Below are positions 1 through 10,907 of a stretch of DNA of 64,000 nucleotides, one piece after another. The notes under the pieces are model-generated. The model did not search any database and had not been told where the DNA came from. It was given only the letters and a program-made list of their open reading frames with translations. The stretch is from Pipra filicauda (Eukaryota > Chordata > Aves > Passeriformes > Pipridae): positions 318,941-382,940 of the forward strand of contig NW_024104451.1 in assembly GCF_003945595.2 (NCBI RefSeq), given 5' to 3'. Each line of letters starts with the position of its first letter. Position 1 is the first letter of the stretch. Made by a program: the position numbers and the translations under genes.

Positions 1-854
1 AGAAAGGAAAGAACAGGCTGCACGTGTGCCACAGCATGCCTTTGCTCCTGGCAGCCTTCAGCACTGAGAGTGGGCAGAGACTGCCCAAAAGGGGCTCAGA
101 GGCTCTGAACAGTTGGACTAACATTTATTTCCCAGTGGGTATTTGGATGGCTCCACAGCTGAGGGCAAGGATTGCTGGCCTTGCTTTGGTATTAGCAAGA
201 ACTCCCAGCCTGGGTGTTATCCTCATGGTGCAGCTGGAGGGAGGGAGTGCTGGAGGGGCACAGCCATGGGCAGAGCTGGCATCAACCTCTTCCCCCCATC
301 CTTAGACCTTCGCACCTCTGTCCATGCTCATGGTTCCCAGTGTCCCCCTCCCTCCCACCTGCCCTGGCACAGCTGAGCTGTGCCCCTTCCTAGCAGAGCT
401 CTGCACACCATTCACTGTTGCAGTGATGCTGCTGCTCTTCACATCAGCAGCTGCAAGGTAGAGAAACAGAAAAGGAGCCTTTGGCCCACTATCCTGACAC
501 ATTTAACTTACACAGAAAAGCCCCAGCAGCTCTCTGTGCCCTGTGCATGGGGACATGGCACCTACAGGTATGTGGCCTCCCAGTATGGTGCTGTTGTGCT
601 GGGACAGCACCAGCTGGGGTTCCAGAGAAGCAGCAGCAGAGCTGGGCTGAATAGGGGCATCACCTACATCTCCTGTCTGCCCCTGTACACCTGAGGCTGT
701 CCTTGCTTTCCACCATGGCTGATCAGCCTGATCCCTGTGGGACTCCCAGCCCCAGCCCTGCCCGGACAGACACTGTAGCAAGTGTCTGTGATCCAGTGGA
801 GTGACAGCGCTGCCATCCTGCAATGGTCCTTGCAGCCTCCTGATCCCTGCTGGA
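1..854. other. Intergenic or intronic DNA, no feature recognised
   Basis: I see no repeat end, splice-bounded open frame or RNA gene here. The overlapping open frames (up to about 128 codons) lie on both strands, resemble nothing I know and carry no domain-like pattern, so I treat them as chance frames in GC-rich DNA. Confidence 0.5.
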
Positions 855-1138
855 GCTCCTTGATAGGACAAGAGGGAATGGCTTCCCACTGACAGAGGGC
901 AGGGTTAGATTGGATATCAGGAAGAAATTAGTCCCTGTGAGGGTGGGGAGGCCCTGGCACAGGTTGCCCAGAGAAGCTGTAGCTGTCCCATCCCTGGAAG
1001 TGTTCAAGGCCAGGTTGGATGGGGCTTGGAGTGACCTGGGATAGTGGAAGGAGTCCCTACCCATGGCAGGGCGAGGAACAAGATGAGCTTCAAGGTCCTT
1101 TCCAACCCAAAACCATTCTGGGATTCTATGATTCTGTG
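855..1138 (+). mobile_element. CR1 LINE fragment, 3' end, plus strand
   Basis: The segment follows the CR1 3' untranslated region in order: 'gacaagagggaatggcttcc', a 'ttagattggatatcaggaag' block, 'ggcacaggttgcccagagaa', 'ccatggcaggg', and the terminal 'ttccaaccc...gattctatgattctgtg' tail. It is truncated at its 5' end, as most CR1 insertions are, and holds no coding capacity. It is only moderately diverged from the other CR1 ends in the window, so it probably belongs to one of the younger avian lineages. Confidence 0.93.
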
Positions 1139-2029
1139 TTACTGGAGCTTGGTGAAGAGCTTGGCTTTAACCCAAAATAATTCCTCCCGTGCCATGGCAG
1201 AGGCAGGCTGGAAAGGCTGCTGAGAGCCCTGGTAGCCAAGAGCAGCATCCCTGGGAAAAGAGCCCCTGTACTAGCTGAGAAAAAAAACGTGTTGTTCTGA
1301 GAGTCCAAACAGCACATTCCCAGGGCTCAAGGTTGCGTTTTGCTCCATCTCCACATCTGCACCCCAGGGAGAGCATGGCTGCCCTGTGGCACGTGTCCTG
1401 GGAGGATGCTGGGGCAGGGACCACACTGGGCCATGCTCTGTGTGTGCCGGAAGCCTGGCAGGCTCCGAGGATCTGTGGAAATGTGGCTGTGCTGGCAGTG
1501 CTCCCAGGTGAGCTGGGGACATGGCTGTCAGGGCCCAGCGGTGTTGCTGATGGAGAGCCATTCTTTGTGTAAGAAAAGCTTCCAGAGCAGCTTCCTCCCT
1601 GACCCTCCTTTTTTGTTATATTTTCAGAGAGTGCTGCAGGGAGATGCTGGTCTCTCAGAAATCATCCTGGCTGGAAGTCAGCTGGAGGCCAGGCTAAGCA
1701 GCACTGCTGTAAGTGCCTTGACAGGTCTCTTGTCTGGCTGGTGCTAATCCCTCCAGATTGAGAGAGAAGGAAACTGAAGCAAACCTCACATTTTAATGAC
1801 CGGGATTTGCTTATCATATTTTCTCCCTTCCATATTTTCTCCCTTCTCTCTTCCAGGGCTCCCAGGGATTCCTTTCCCCTCTGTCAGGAAGGACAGCGCT
1901 GAGGCCATGCTGAGGTGGACAGAGTGGTGCTCCCCATGCTGCCAGCCCTGCTGCAGTGCGTGTGGCTAATGCTGAGTACCAGGCATTGTGTTTTGGTGGA
2001 GCTGGGCCAGAAAGGAAGAAAAAACCCCA
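1139..2029. other. Unique DNA, nothing recognised
   Basis: The stretch holds no recognisable repeat, RNA gene or coding segment. A 'cccag|gtgagc' donor-like site occurs near 1509, but I could not pair it with a convincing upstream acceptor and conserved frame. Confidence 0.45.
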
Positions 2030-2160
2030 TAAAATCATGGAATCATTAAAGTTGGAAAAGGCCTCTAAGATCTAGTCCAGCTATTAACCCAGCGCTGCCA
2101 AGCCCATCACTAACCGATGTCCCCAGCTGCCACATCCATGCACTTTTTGAACACTGATAT
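2030..2160 (-). mobile_element. CR1 LINE 3' fragment, minus strand, older type
   Basis: On the plus strand this reads as the reverse complement of a CR1 3' end. It starts 'aaaatcatggaatcattaaa', then 'gttggaaaaggcctctaaga', then 'cccagcgctgccaag', and ends near 'actttttgaacactg'. The 'ggttggaaaagacctctaagat' wording differs from the 'gggttggaagggaccttaaag' wording of most other copies here, so this is a different and probably older CR1 lineage. Only about 130 bases remain. Confidence 0.85.
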
Positions 2161-2171
2161 GAAGCTCAAGG

Positions 2172-2217
2172 AACCCCTTGGCCAAGTTACTTCACTCCTG
2201 CCTCAGTTTCCTCTCTG
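2172..2217 (+). repeat. Possible MIR/L2-like core fragment
   Basis: The run 'cttggccaagttacttcact' followed by 'cctcagtttcct' matches the part of MIR and L2 repeats that usually reads 'cttgggcaagttacttaacctctctgtgcctcagtttcctc'. It is under 50 bases long and touches the CR1 fragment next to it, so the call rests on one motif. A chance resemblance is possible. Confidence 0.4.
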
Positions 2218-5200
2218 CGTGAACTCTCACCAGGTGCCTTCCAGGGGCTGGAGAGCTCCGAACTGGAAGCACTGCCTGGGGATGAGCCATGCTGGGGTGA
2301 TGAGCCTGGAGCACAGAGCAAACCCCGTGTCCCTGCACACCCCTCCTGGGAAGGAGGGCAGGCTGAGGGGAGCCCTGGTGTTTCCAGAGGAAGTTTTCCC
2401 TGCACAGATCCAACAAGGCTGCGGTGCTAGCGGTTCTCTGCATGTTCATGCATCTGTGGTGTAAATTGCCTGCCAGACACCCAGGCATGGGGCACAGAAA
2501 GGCTCTGGAGAGCAGACTGGGAACAGGAAAATGGAGCCTTGTTTTAACCCTGCTGCCTTTTGCAGAGGCTCCTTTCCGATGGGAACACCAGCTCCCCTGT
2601 GCCCGGAGCAGTGAGTGGGTAACAGCACCCCTTGAGGAGGGGAGGAGGAAGCTGCCAGCTACTCGCCAGGCTGCTCACCCCATGGGAGCAAACTGCTGTG
2701 GGTTCTGCTGGGAAAGAAGCACTAATGGAGCTCCCCCAGAGTCCCAGCACAAATTTGGTTCCTGGTCTGGAGAGACCAGTGACGTGATGGCCACTGCCCA
2801 TCACCAGGTACTCCAGAGGAAGCTGTGGGCACCCCATGTTACTTGATGGGGAAAATCTGCATGCGTCTTTAGGTTTCCTCTGGAGCCATGAGCAGCACAG
2901 GAATCAGTCACCAGCGGACAAGCACAAACACAGCTGCAAATGACAACCCTGCTGCTGGGGAAAGCAAACGGAGTAAGAGCAACACCGAGCTCTTCAGAGC
3001 AATTCATGCTTCCAAACACTTTAATGCACATCACCTCACTAATCCGACACTCTCAATGAGCAGTTCTTGTCAGTTTGATTTTGCGCAACTTGCAAAATGT
3101 ACCTTATTTCACTGTAAAATGAAAATCCCAGTCTTCTCTTTTACTTACTTCTTATTTAGGAGATAATTCAACAAAAAAAGGCAAACCAGATGGTTCTTCC
3201 TTCCTCTCTACCACCTGTTTCAGGCAGAGGGGATGGCATTTGCATCACTCAGCTGCTCTGCAGAGCTCAAATGGTCTCTGAGCATTCTCACCCTGTTCCC
3301 TGAGGTCGTCGTGTCTCCTGTGTGGGACCACTGGCCTCACCCTACAGCATGGCCACCCCTTGGTGGCCACTGGGGTTAGGATAATAGTTTCCTTGCATGT
3401 GGATTATTGTTCTTAGTGCACCTCGAATTGTGCAGCCTTTGTATAGGGGGCTGTTCCCTTCAATGTTTCCTGTTGAGCTTGAGAGCCCCAAGGATGCAAA
3501 CCCCATCAATTCTAGGCTGTTGGTTGTTGATTTTCACATTGGAGCTGTTTCTGTCAACAGCACATGCTCCTCTTGCACATCAAAACCTACACTTGAACTG
3601 GTGAGTGATTCACAATCATCCACAGTGTAAGGAATTGGCAAAGAAACTGTGATCCCTTATTTAGATTTACGGGATATGGACTGAAGGAGTTAGTCTTCCA
3701 ACTTGATCTGCTGGACTGCTTTGGTCAGCTCTTGGAATGCAGCTGAGCAGGGGCCTTGGTGGCACCAGCTCAGCTGCTGTTGGCCTTGTACAGGAGAGGG
3801 GGTTTGTCACCATGTCACCTTTCAAACCCAGTGCTGGGTGAGGTGACCTTGGTTGTGAATGCAGATTAAACTCCAGACGAGGAGGAGCAAAAGCCACATC
3901 TCCAGCAGATGATGTCTGTTGTTTTTCCCCAGGAATGGAGAACACAACTTCATCTTGAGGGCTTTTCCTTAGGAGAAGCCACTCCAGTGCTTGTGCTCAT
4001 GAACTTCTGAGGTGATTGAAAATTGCATTCTTAGAAATGAGACGAGGAATTTAAAAAGTCCGAAGACTACTCAGTTCAAAATAACTCCTGTTTTTGAGAG
4101 CCTGGACTTTGACTTGGGAACCCTTCAAAGCACCACAAGCCATGTCGTCTGGCTGGAAAAGTGGATGGTTTAGCCAGGTGAGCTCAGGTGAGCATGAAAG
4201 TGCTCTCCTCAGGGTGCCAGGAGATCACTCTCACCTTCTGCCCTGACAGTCTTGATGGGTGGCAGTTGCTGGGGTGTCCTTGACTGAACTAGCCCAGCTG
4301 GTTGCCTCTTCTCAGGATGTCACTGAAAGCCACCTGGGACGGGGAGGTCACCTGGGGCACAACACCCATACCCACAGTCTGAGTTTGCTGGGCTGTGTCT
4401 GGGGTAACACGTGAGAGGCTGCTGGCCCTGAGTGCTGCTGTGAATATTTCCCCATCATGTCACAACAGGGGGGCCCTGAAAGCCAGCCCAAATGAGTGCA
4501 CTTGGGTGAGAGGAGGGCATGATCCTCCTGGCATCAGGAGGGGTTATGGGCCTGCTTGCACACTGCTTAGGGGTGCAGCCTCAAGGCCGTGCCTTTGGAG
4601 CGAGCCAACTGGAAAAGCAGCAGCCCAGCAAACTCTATAAGGTTGTGATTACCGTGGTTGAATGTTCTGGTTCCTTGCTCTCTGGTGTCACAGCTGAATA
4701 CTGTTTTTACTCATGTCTCCCAACCATCATGCACAAGACAACAGCAGTGTGAGATCTCCCCTGCCATAAGCTGGGAGAAGCTACAGCACAGTGGCCCTTG
4801 ACTATGCAGAAGGGACCTTGGCAGGGTGCAAGGCTCTGCAGGGAAGGATCATCATAAATCATCCCAAAGATGTGGGAGGAGACAGCACTGGGCTGGTCCA
4901 GTCCCCCTGTCATCCTCTTTATTTTGAGAGAGAAGGAGAGCAAGTGTAAGGGAGCTGCTTCTACCAACCCCTGAACACCATGACCTCATGGACAGGCTTG
5001 TTCACAGGAGGTGGAGAATGACCCATGTTTGTACTACCCCCTTGCCATACCTCAGTTTCCCCTTATGTAGCCCAGCTCTCTCTACTGCTGACCTTGGTAC
5101 AAGGCTGTTGTGCCCAGGGATGGCAGGGAAGCAGATCCCATTCACGCTTGATGATTTAAACTCTGGTATGAGCAGAAACGAGATCAAAACAGGCCAAAGT

Positions 5201-6220
5201 TCCCTGGTTTTCTCATGAGTATTCCCCTTAATGACTGCAGTTAACCCTCTTTGCCCTCACTTAAGATGGATCTGGATTTTTTTGGATGTTCTTTTATAGG
5301 ACTTAATTACCTCTACGTTTCCTCTTCTCCCAGCCTAGAGGTCTGGCACATCTGGCCAGGCTTGACTCTGTGGTTTTTGTTCTCTTCCATCCATGCTATC
5401 TTTGCTGTGTCAATACAGCATTAGCCCACTTCTCTGATGAGGGCCAGAGTCACTCCTGACCCTCTCCCTGAAGCCCAGAGCAGCTGTCCAGGACTGACCT
5501 CTGCTCCAGTCAGGCAGTCCCTGCACTTCAGTGGCATCAGAGCCCCTTTTCCTCCTTGCTTGCACTTGCCCTTGTTTCTCAGCTGACCTGCCTTTCTGAG
5601 AACACTCCTCTCCCTTCCACACCTCCGGCTGTGCTCATGATTCAGATTGATCCTTTCTCTGGTTTAATTTAATACAAGTTACTTACATGATATATCTGAG
5701 CTGGGCTCCCTCCATACTTCTAGAACCTTACTGGGGTGTTTTGGGGGTATTTCCAGGCTCCAATGGGCCTTGGAGCAGGAAGAGAAAAAGAAAACAATTC
5801 CTGAGTTGCTCGATGGACAGCAGCCTAAAACCTTGCAATGAGCCTGCCACTGCATGTGTGTGGGGAGGGAGTCGGAGCCACGTTGCCGGGAGGCTCCAGT
5901 GTGGCAGGAGGAGTGCACCAGCTGGAATGACACAACCTGCTGCCTGTGTTCACAGCATGGCAGGACCAGAGGCTGTGCTGGTGGCAGGACACGCATCCAT
6001 CTCTCCAGGGGAGGCTGGAGTTGGGATCCTGCACACCACAGCCATGTATCGGCAGAGCTGAAGAGGTTGGAAGACCACTAGAGGAGTGGGACCTCTTCCT
6101 GTATCACAGAGGATCCACAGCCCTTTTTTTACGTGTCTGGTGATGTTAGATAAATTACTTGACCAAACAAAGATCCACAGAGTTGCTGAGGTTAGAAAGC
6201 AGTGCTGGAGCTGTCTTCAG
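2218..6220. other. About 4 kb of unique DNA without recognised genes or repeats
   Basis: I read this block in all frames and saw no recognisable protein, CR1 end, LTR or RNA gene. 3,000-3,180 and 4,020-4,080 are noticeably more AT-rich than their surroundings. A short 'cctcagtttcccc' near 5,050 recalls the MIR core but is too short to call. The frames up to 140 codons look like chance. Confidence 0.45.
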
Positions 6221-6420
6221 CAGGAAAAAATTCACCACAGAAACAGTGGTCAGGCATAGGAAGAGGCTGCCCAGGGAATCACCGCCTCTGGAAGTGTTCA
6301 AAAAGCATCTGGATGTGGTATGCGGGGATATGGTTTAGTGATGAACAAGGTGTTGGGTTAATGGTTGGATTCCATGATCTTAAAGGGTTTTTCCAACCTA
6401 AATGATTCTGTGATTCCATA
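6221..6420 (+). mobile_element. CR1 LINE 3' end, plus strand
   Basis: The sequence follows an older CR1 3' untranslated region: a 'ggtcaggcataggaagaggc' block, 'tgcccagggaatcacc', 'tctggaagtgttcaaaaagc', 'ggttggattccatgatctta', and the tail 'ttccaacctaaatgattctg'. Its 3' tail abuts, base to base, the 3' end of a minus-strand CR1 beginning at 6,421, giving a tail-to-tail pair. It has no coding potential. Confidence 0.88.
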
Positions 6421-7045
6421 ATTCAAACCCCTCCCAAAGCATGGCCAATGGGAGCAGGTTGATAAGGGCCATCTTCAGATGGGTTTTGAGTAGCTCCAGT
6501 GATGAAGATTCTGCAGTCCCTCTGAACAACCCTCTCCCGTGTTCAACAACCTCACAGTAAAACAGCTCTTTCTACTGTTTAGGAAGGATTTTATGTATTT
6601 CAGTTTGTGTCTTGTTGCCTTTTCTCCTGGTGCTGGGCACCACTGGAAAGAGCCTGGATCTATCCCCTTAGCACCCAGCTTCAGTTATTTATATCCATTA
6701 ATAAGATCCCTCACAAGTCTGCTCTGCTCCAGGCTGAGCAGTCGCAGCTCTCTCAGCCTTTCCTCATATGAAAGATGCTTCAGTCCCTCCATCTCCTTTG
6801 TAGTTGCTGGTGTACCTGTAGAAGCCTTTCTTGTTGCCTTTCTTGTTCCCTGCCAGACTCAGCTCTAGGTGGACTTTGGCTTTCCTGACCCCATTCAACA
6901 CACCCGGACAGCGTCGTTGGATTCCCCGTGCATTGTCCTCCCTGCTTCCACCTCTTATACACCTCTTCTTTATGCCTGGGTTTTGTCAGGAGTGCCTTGT
7001 TCAAGCCCCTGCTACTTTTACTTGGTTACTTGCTGTTTTGCCAAT
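6421..7045 (-). mobile_element. CR1 LINE, minus strand, downstream part: linker plus 3' region, reverse transcriptase missing
   Basis: Read on the minus strand, 7,045 to about 6,812 encodes the decayed CR1 ORF2 linker between endonuclease and reverse transcriptase (residues such as RHKEEVYKRWKQGG, then a run corresponding to KKGFYRY). At about 6,810 it passes directly into the CR1 3' region ('tatgaggaaaggctgagaga', 'ggcaccactggaaagagcc' region on the plus strand) and ends at 6,421. The whole reverse-transcriptase domain expected between these parts is absent, so this is an internally deleted copy. Frameshifts and stops make it non-functional. The other half of the element lies beyond the LTR, from 7,910. 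Confidence 0.8.
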
Positions 7046-7051
7046 CTGTTT
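7046..7051. repeat. Candidate target-site duplication, left copy (CTGTTT)
   Basis: CTGTTT lies immediately before the proposed left end of the LTR (TG at 7,052-7,053) and recurs at 7,904-7,909, one base beyond the right end. Six bases is the duplication length typical of ERVK-type insertions. The extra base at 7,903 makes the match imperfect. Confidence 0.4.
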
Positions 7052-7902
7052 TGCCCCCTCCCTCCCCCAGTAACGAGGATGGATTGAAGGAACACAGACA
7101 CCAACTTTAAAGAATAAGTGTAAAAGTTTACTATAGTGCAAGACAGTAAAGAATTACAAAAGAAGCAGTGACTTATGAAAGGATACACTTAGCAATGCAT
7201 CTAATCATTGCTACAAAGACTTACAGCGATTAAGAGAGAGATACCTCACCAGTTACACTAAGTAATTGTTGTCATCCAGATCACACTTCAACTGGAAAGG
7301 CCCCGGTCACAGCGAAGGTCTGGAGAACCTCTTCCCAGTAACTGGGAAATCCTATGCAGTGTGTCCACCCGCAGGTGAAGCCTCCATCTTTGCTGTGAGA
7401 CGGTCCAGCTTATATAATATTAAACAAACCAGCTGACGTCATTCAACTGGTGCGGAAAAACAGCCTGGTTTTCTTCCTCTATTGGTGTTCCCCTTAGGCC
7501 TGGCCAAGGCGCAGAGGGAGACTGAAGGAGTCGATTTGGGCCATCTACTGTCAAATGCCCTGTGGCCTTGACTAGTCACTAAATACAGAACTAACGGCTA
7601 CATTGATATCTCAAATATGAACCAGCTATGACTACGTGAGGCCCTACCATTTTTCGTGACCTTGGCTGCAAAGAAAAGGCATATCTGTAACACATACAGG
7701 CCTTACTAATTAATGATAACATGCTGTGCTAACAAGCATAAATGTATATTCTTAAGGCATTACTAAGGATTATATGGCATCTTGGTTAATAAGCAGATAT
7801 ATGGCTAAATACAATACTAGGCTAGATATAATATTAGGTTGAAGAGTTCATCTTATAAGTCAGCTTTGGCTCAGAGCCAGTTCTAAAGGCCCCAGCATTA
7901 CA
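7052..7902 (-). mobile_element. Solitary LTR-like element, minus strand, nested in CR1
   Basis: This 851-bp block interrupts a CR1 whose coding remnants resume on both sides. On the minus strand it starts TGTAATG at 7,902 and can be closed with CA at 7,052-7,053. It has a retroviral-type promoter in the right order on that strand: CCAAT (ATTGG on plus, 7,481-7,485), a palindromic CRE TGACGTCA (7,434-7,441), and TATATAAG (near 7,410-7,417). The start site would lie near 7,380, giving a U3 of about 0.5 kb and an R-U5 of about 0.3 kb. I see no gag, pol or env remnant attached, so it is most simply a solo LTR left by recombination. The family is unknown to me, and the 6-bp repeat hints at ERVK. 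Confidence 0.68.
7410..7485 (-). promoter_or_regulatory. LTR promoter core: CCAAT, CRE and TATA
   Basis: On the minus strand the order is CCAAT (7,481-7,485), then about 40 bases later the full CRE TGACGTCA (7,434-7,441), then about 17 bases later TATATAAG. Spacing and order suit an RNA polymerase II promoter firing toward lower coordinates. All three sites are intact. Activity is an inference. Confidence 0.55.
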
Positions 7903-7903
7903 C

Positions 7904-7909
7904 CTGTTT
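7904..7909. repeat. Candidate target-site duplication, right copy (CTGTTT)
   Basis: Same six bases as at 7,046-7,051, separated from the LTR end by one cytosine at 7,903. CR1 sequence resumes immediately to the right. Confidence 0.4.
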
Positions 7910-8575
7910 GTCAGAGGGGAGTGGAGTAGCTGATCCTGAATCATGTTTCCTGGACACCTAGAGAGCTAGGACTGCATCCTGTGGTCTCTTCCGAGCAGAT
8001 CCCTCAAGAGGCCAAAGTCTGCTCTCCTGAGTCCAGGTTTGTGACCTTGCCTTTTTCTCTGCTCCCTTCCCTCAGGACTCTAACCTCCACCGTGCCATGT
8101 TCTCTTCAGCCAAGGCTGCCCTCATCCTTCACATTCCTCAAAATGTTTACAGGTCTATCAGTGCCTTCCCTCTTTGGATCTTTGTCACCCACATTAGGAA
8201 ATTCTTGCCAGAGTGTTCCAGAAACCTCCCAGATTGCCTGTGCCCTGCTGTGCTGTCCCTCCAGACGGTATCACAGGTGTTAAGGTCCTCCATGAGGACC
8301 ATGCCCTGCAAACAGGAGCCTTCTTCCGGGTGTCTGAAGAAAACTTCATCTTCTGCTTCCTGATATGGAAGGCTATAGCAGACATTCAGGAGTACATCAC
8401 CTGAGCACCAGGAGCACATCAATTTGCCTTCCAACCAGGATACTCTTGACTGACTCATTATCCATCCCAGGGCAGAGCTCCATGCATTCCTGCTGCTCCT
8501 TCAGACAAAGGGCAGCTCCCTCTCCTTGGTTTCTCACCGGGGGAGTCCTCCCCATCCATGGAATGAGACAAGGAT
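7910..8575 (-). mobile_element. CR1 LINE, minus strand, upstream part: decayed endonuclease domain
   Basis: The minus-strand translation follows the CR1 ORF2 apurinic-type endonuclease in order, with frameshifts. It passes GEGAALCLKEQQECMELCPG (near 8,510), then DEVFFRHPEEGSCLQGMVLM and the TAGHRQSGRFLE block (8,230-8,330), then a KDEGSLG/TVEVRVL region (near 8,090). It ends in a LRRADFGLLRDLLG segment (near 8,000) just before the LTR. The catalytic GDFNHPD motif has decayed to EDLNTCD. A length of about 220 codons with stops shows a dead copy. The LTR separates it from its linker, which lies at 6,812-7,045. Confidence 0.8.
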
Positions 8576-9199
8576 TAATAGGAAAAAAATTAACAAGTAT
8601 CACTAAAAATGTGGCCAAGTGCCAGGGGAACAAGTGGGCACAGCCAGCCCTCAGCCTGGCACCTCTTGGCTGCAAACTGGACCTTCCTACCTTGCTTACA
8701 GTCTCCATTTGGACATGTCATTGTATTTCCCATCACATGGGAACCCACTCTGACAGCCGACATCTGGCACTCAGAGTCTCTCCCATTTCCCTCTGTTTTT
8801 AATCTCTGTCTGGACTCTCATTCAATCTTACATTTAACTCTTCCCTGTTTTCTGACAGCTTTGATAGCTGCTCAAACATGGCTGTATTCCAAATTGCATG
8901 TCTGCTCATGTAATGCCTGTAATTTCCTGCCAGGTTTTTTAGCCTTCTCTGAGTAGACTACAGTTTTATGATGAGAGTGCTGCACTGCTCTGTTCCCAGT
9001 ATTCCAGCTGGGAACGTGACCGCTGCCCAGGCTGCTTCCCCAGACACACTCAGCACCTGCTTTGGGAAACAGTCCTGAGAAGAGAAAGGCTCCTGTGTTT
9101 CTCCCTATAGGATATGTCTTGAACATGCAGTGTTTGTACAGCTCAGAGATGGTGTTTTCCACCCATTTGAAAGGGAGGCAGAGTTGTGTCTCCTGTTGT
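8576..9199. other. Unassigned DNA, possibly further CR1 5' sequence
   Basis: This could be the upstream end of the same minus-strand CR1, because the endonuclease N-terminus would fall here. The minus-strand translation shows only a faint resemblance, which I do not call. No other feature is visible. Confidence 0.35.
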
Positions 9200-9275
9200 T
9201 TTACTGGTGGACACACCAATGCACAGATGGGGGAAGTGACTTGGCTATGCCACCCACCAAGTCGAGGGCTCCCAA
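9200..9275 (+). repeat. Possible L2/MIR-like 3' fragment
   Basis: The order 'ttttactggtgga', 'gcacagatgggggaagtgac', 'ttggctatgccacccaccaa' parallels the L2 3' end, which reads roughly 'ttttacagatgagg... gcacagag... aagtgacttgcccaaggtcacccagcaag'. The fragment is short and clearly diverged, consistent with an old amniote repeat. It could be coincidence. Confidence 0.45.
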
Positions 9276-9649
9276 TCCCCCATTACAGCCTCATTTTTAC
9301 GGACTGTAGATGCTACAGCAGGAAGTCTCTTGCCTGTAACACAACAAGCTTCACACAGCCAGACTTTGGAGGGATCAAAGAACAAATGCCATAAGTGTGC
9401 CCTGGGGCATTTCCAAGCTGGAGACCATTCTCTCTCATCCCCCAACACGGCTGGTGCAGGGACCTCCACCTGCTGCTCTGCTCAGCTCTCCCAAGGACTC
9501 TGCTTCCTATCAGCTTTCCCTGGCCAGATTGTGTATGTTCCTCATGCCATCTGCACTGCTCTCCCTTGCTGTAATAGTGGCACACGTTGGCGGATGAGGG
9601 ATGGCTGGACAGGCTCTGGGCAGGCTCCTGGGACGGCAAAAAGAGGAGG

Positions 9650-9735
9650 AAGGACCACAGAGATGCCCTGAGGGCTGAAGCACCTCTGCTATGGAGACAG
9701 GCTGGGAGAGCTGGAGGCGTTCAGGGCTGGACTCT
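9650..9735 (+). mobile_element. Short CR1 internal 3'-UTR fragment
   Basis: The run 'gagggctgaagcacctctgc' then 'tatggagacaggctgggaga' matches the part of CR1 that normally reads 'gagggctggagcacctctcctatgaggacaggctgagaga'. It lacks the terminal tail, so it is a truncated or internally broken copy of under 100 bases. Confidence 0.6.
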
Positions 9736-10177
9736 GGCGTGGTGTCCACTGGTGCGCCCCCACCTCTGTTGCTGCCCATTAGCAATACCTCACAGGAGTT
9801 GGATATACCTTAATGAGTGTTAGTGAGGTGCCTTATAATGTCTTCGTGGCATCTGCTCTGCCTGTGGGGCTGGTGATCCAGGCTGGGCACCACCAAATCT
9901 CTTCTGAAACTGGCACAGCCTGCAGCTCCCATTGCACAGTGCAGGGGCAATGGGACACTGCCTGGAGCTTCCTTGGATGTCCCCTCTTCAGTCCTTCCCC
10001 CTCTTGCTTTCAGCACTGATGGGTTATAGAGTTCTGGAGTTTCTCCATGGCTTTCCTTAGCCCCACAGAGATGTCCCACTGCCCAAGTTAGTGTCTTTCT
10101 CCAGTCTCAGCTTGGTGCTGAGGGTGGAAAGTCCATCCAAGGCACAGCAGGGCAACCTTTCTTGCTCTTTCTTACAG
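9736..10177. other. Unique DNA, nothing recognised
   Basis: No repeat or coding signal is seen, except the polypyrimidine run at 10,157-10,177 that serves the exon-like segment beginning at 10,178. Confidence 0.4.
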
Positions 10178-10407
10178 GTCAGGCTATATCAAACAAGTTC
10201 TTGAGCATGTCAGAGCAACCACACCTCGCAGAACTTGCCTGGCTCTTCAGATGCAGGAGGTATTTATCCCAGCTTTTGCCAGACTTCACAAAAGACTCCT
10301 GCATGCTTCTACCCTCACGTGCCATGGCCTGTGTGACTTGACGCCTTAAAACAGTCTCCACTACTGATGTACCACTGGGCTTCCAACTCGATGCTTCGGG
10401 AACAAAG
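10178..10407 (+). other. Exon-like segment, splice-bounded, not clearly coding
   Basis: A strong acceptor ('cctttcttgctctttcttacag') precedes 10,178 and a strong donor (AAAG|GTAAGA) follows 10,407, defining a 230-base segment. Two plus frames stay open for about 56-60 codons from the acceptor, but every frame has a stop before the donor. It therefore cannot be an ordinary internal coding exon. A non-coding RNA exon, an untranslated exon or a chance pairing of sites are all possible. I recognise no protein family in either frame. A second exon-like segment follows at 10,908. Confidence 0.25.
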
Positions 10408-10907
10408 GTAAGAAGAGAAGGTGACGGTGAGGAGGAAGAGGTGGTTCCTCCTTCCATGGGAGGAACCATGGAGAGGAGATCCAGTGCTTGGGTCTGGGGA
10501 GGGGCCTGGGGAAGGGAATGGGACACACAAAGTGAGAAGAGGAAGGCCCTCAGGATGCTGGGATTTCTGGATACCTGCAGTTCTCAACCATTGTGGTCCA
10601 GAAAGGGCTGATGGCTGCAGGTCCTGGGTCTTGCAGTGCAGCAGGTGCTGAGCTCAGCTCCTGGAGCTGAGGCTCCCAGGGCCAGGGATTTGCTGGGGGA
10701 AGCAGAGGGAGCAGGAGCCAGTGATGGGCAGGGGGAACTCGGTGGCTATGGAGGACACTGGGAGCCAGTACTTCCAAGGGGTATTGCAGTGAGGAGGAAG
10801 GATCTAGATTTCTAAGGAAATTGCCTTTGTTTGCCTTCAGAACTTTAGAAAACTGTGTTTTGATTCAAGAACAAGGCTAACATTCACCTTTTCTTTTCTT
10901 CCCTAAG

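Noticed and set aside
8147..8458. 103-codon minus-strand frame that looked like a real protein
   Set aside because: It is the decayed CR1 endonuclease region, so it is annotated as part of the transposon and not as a host gene.
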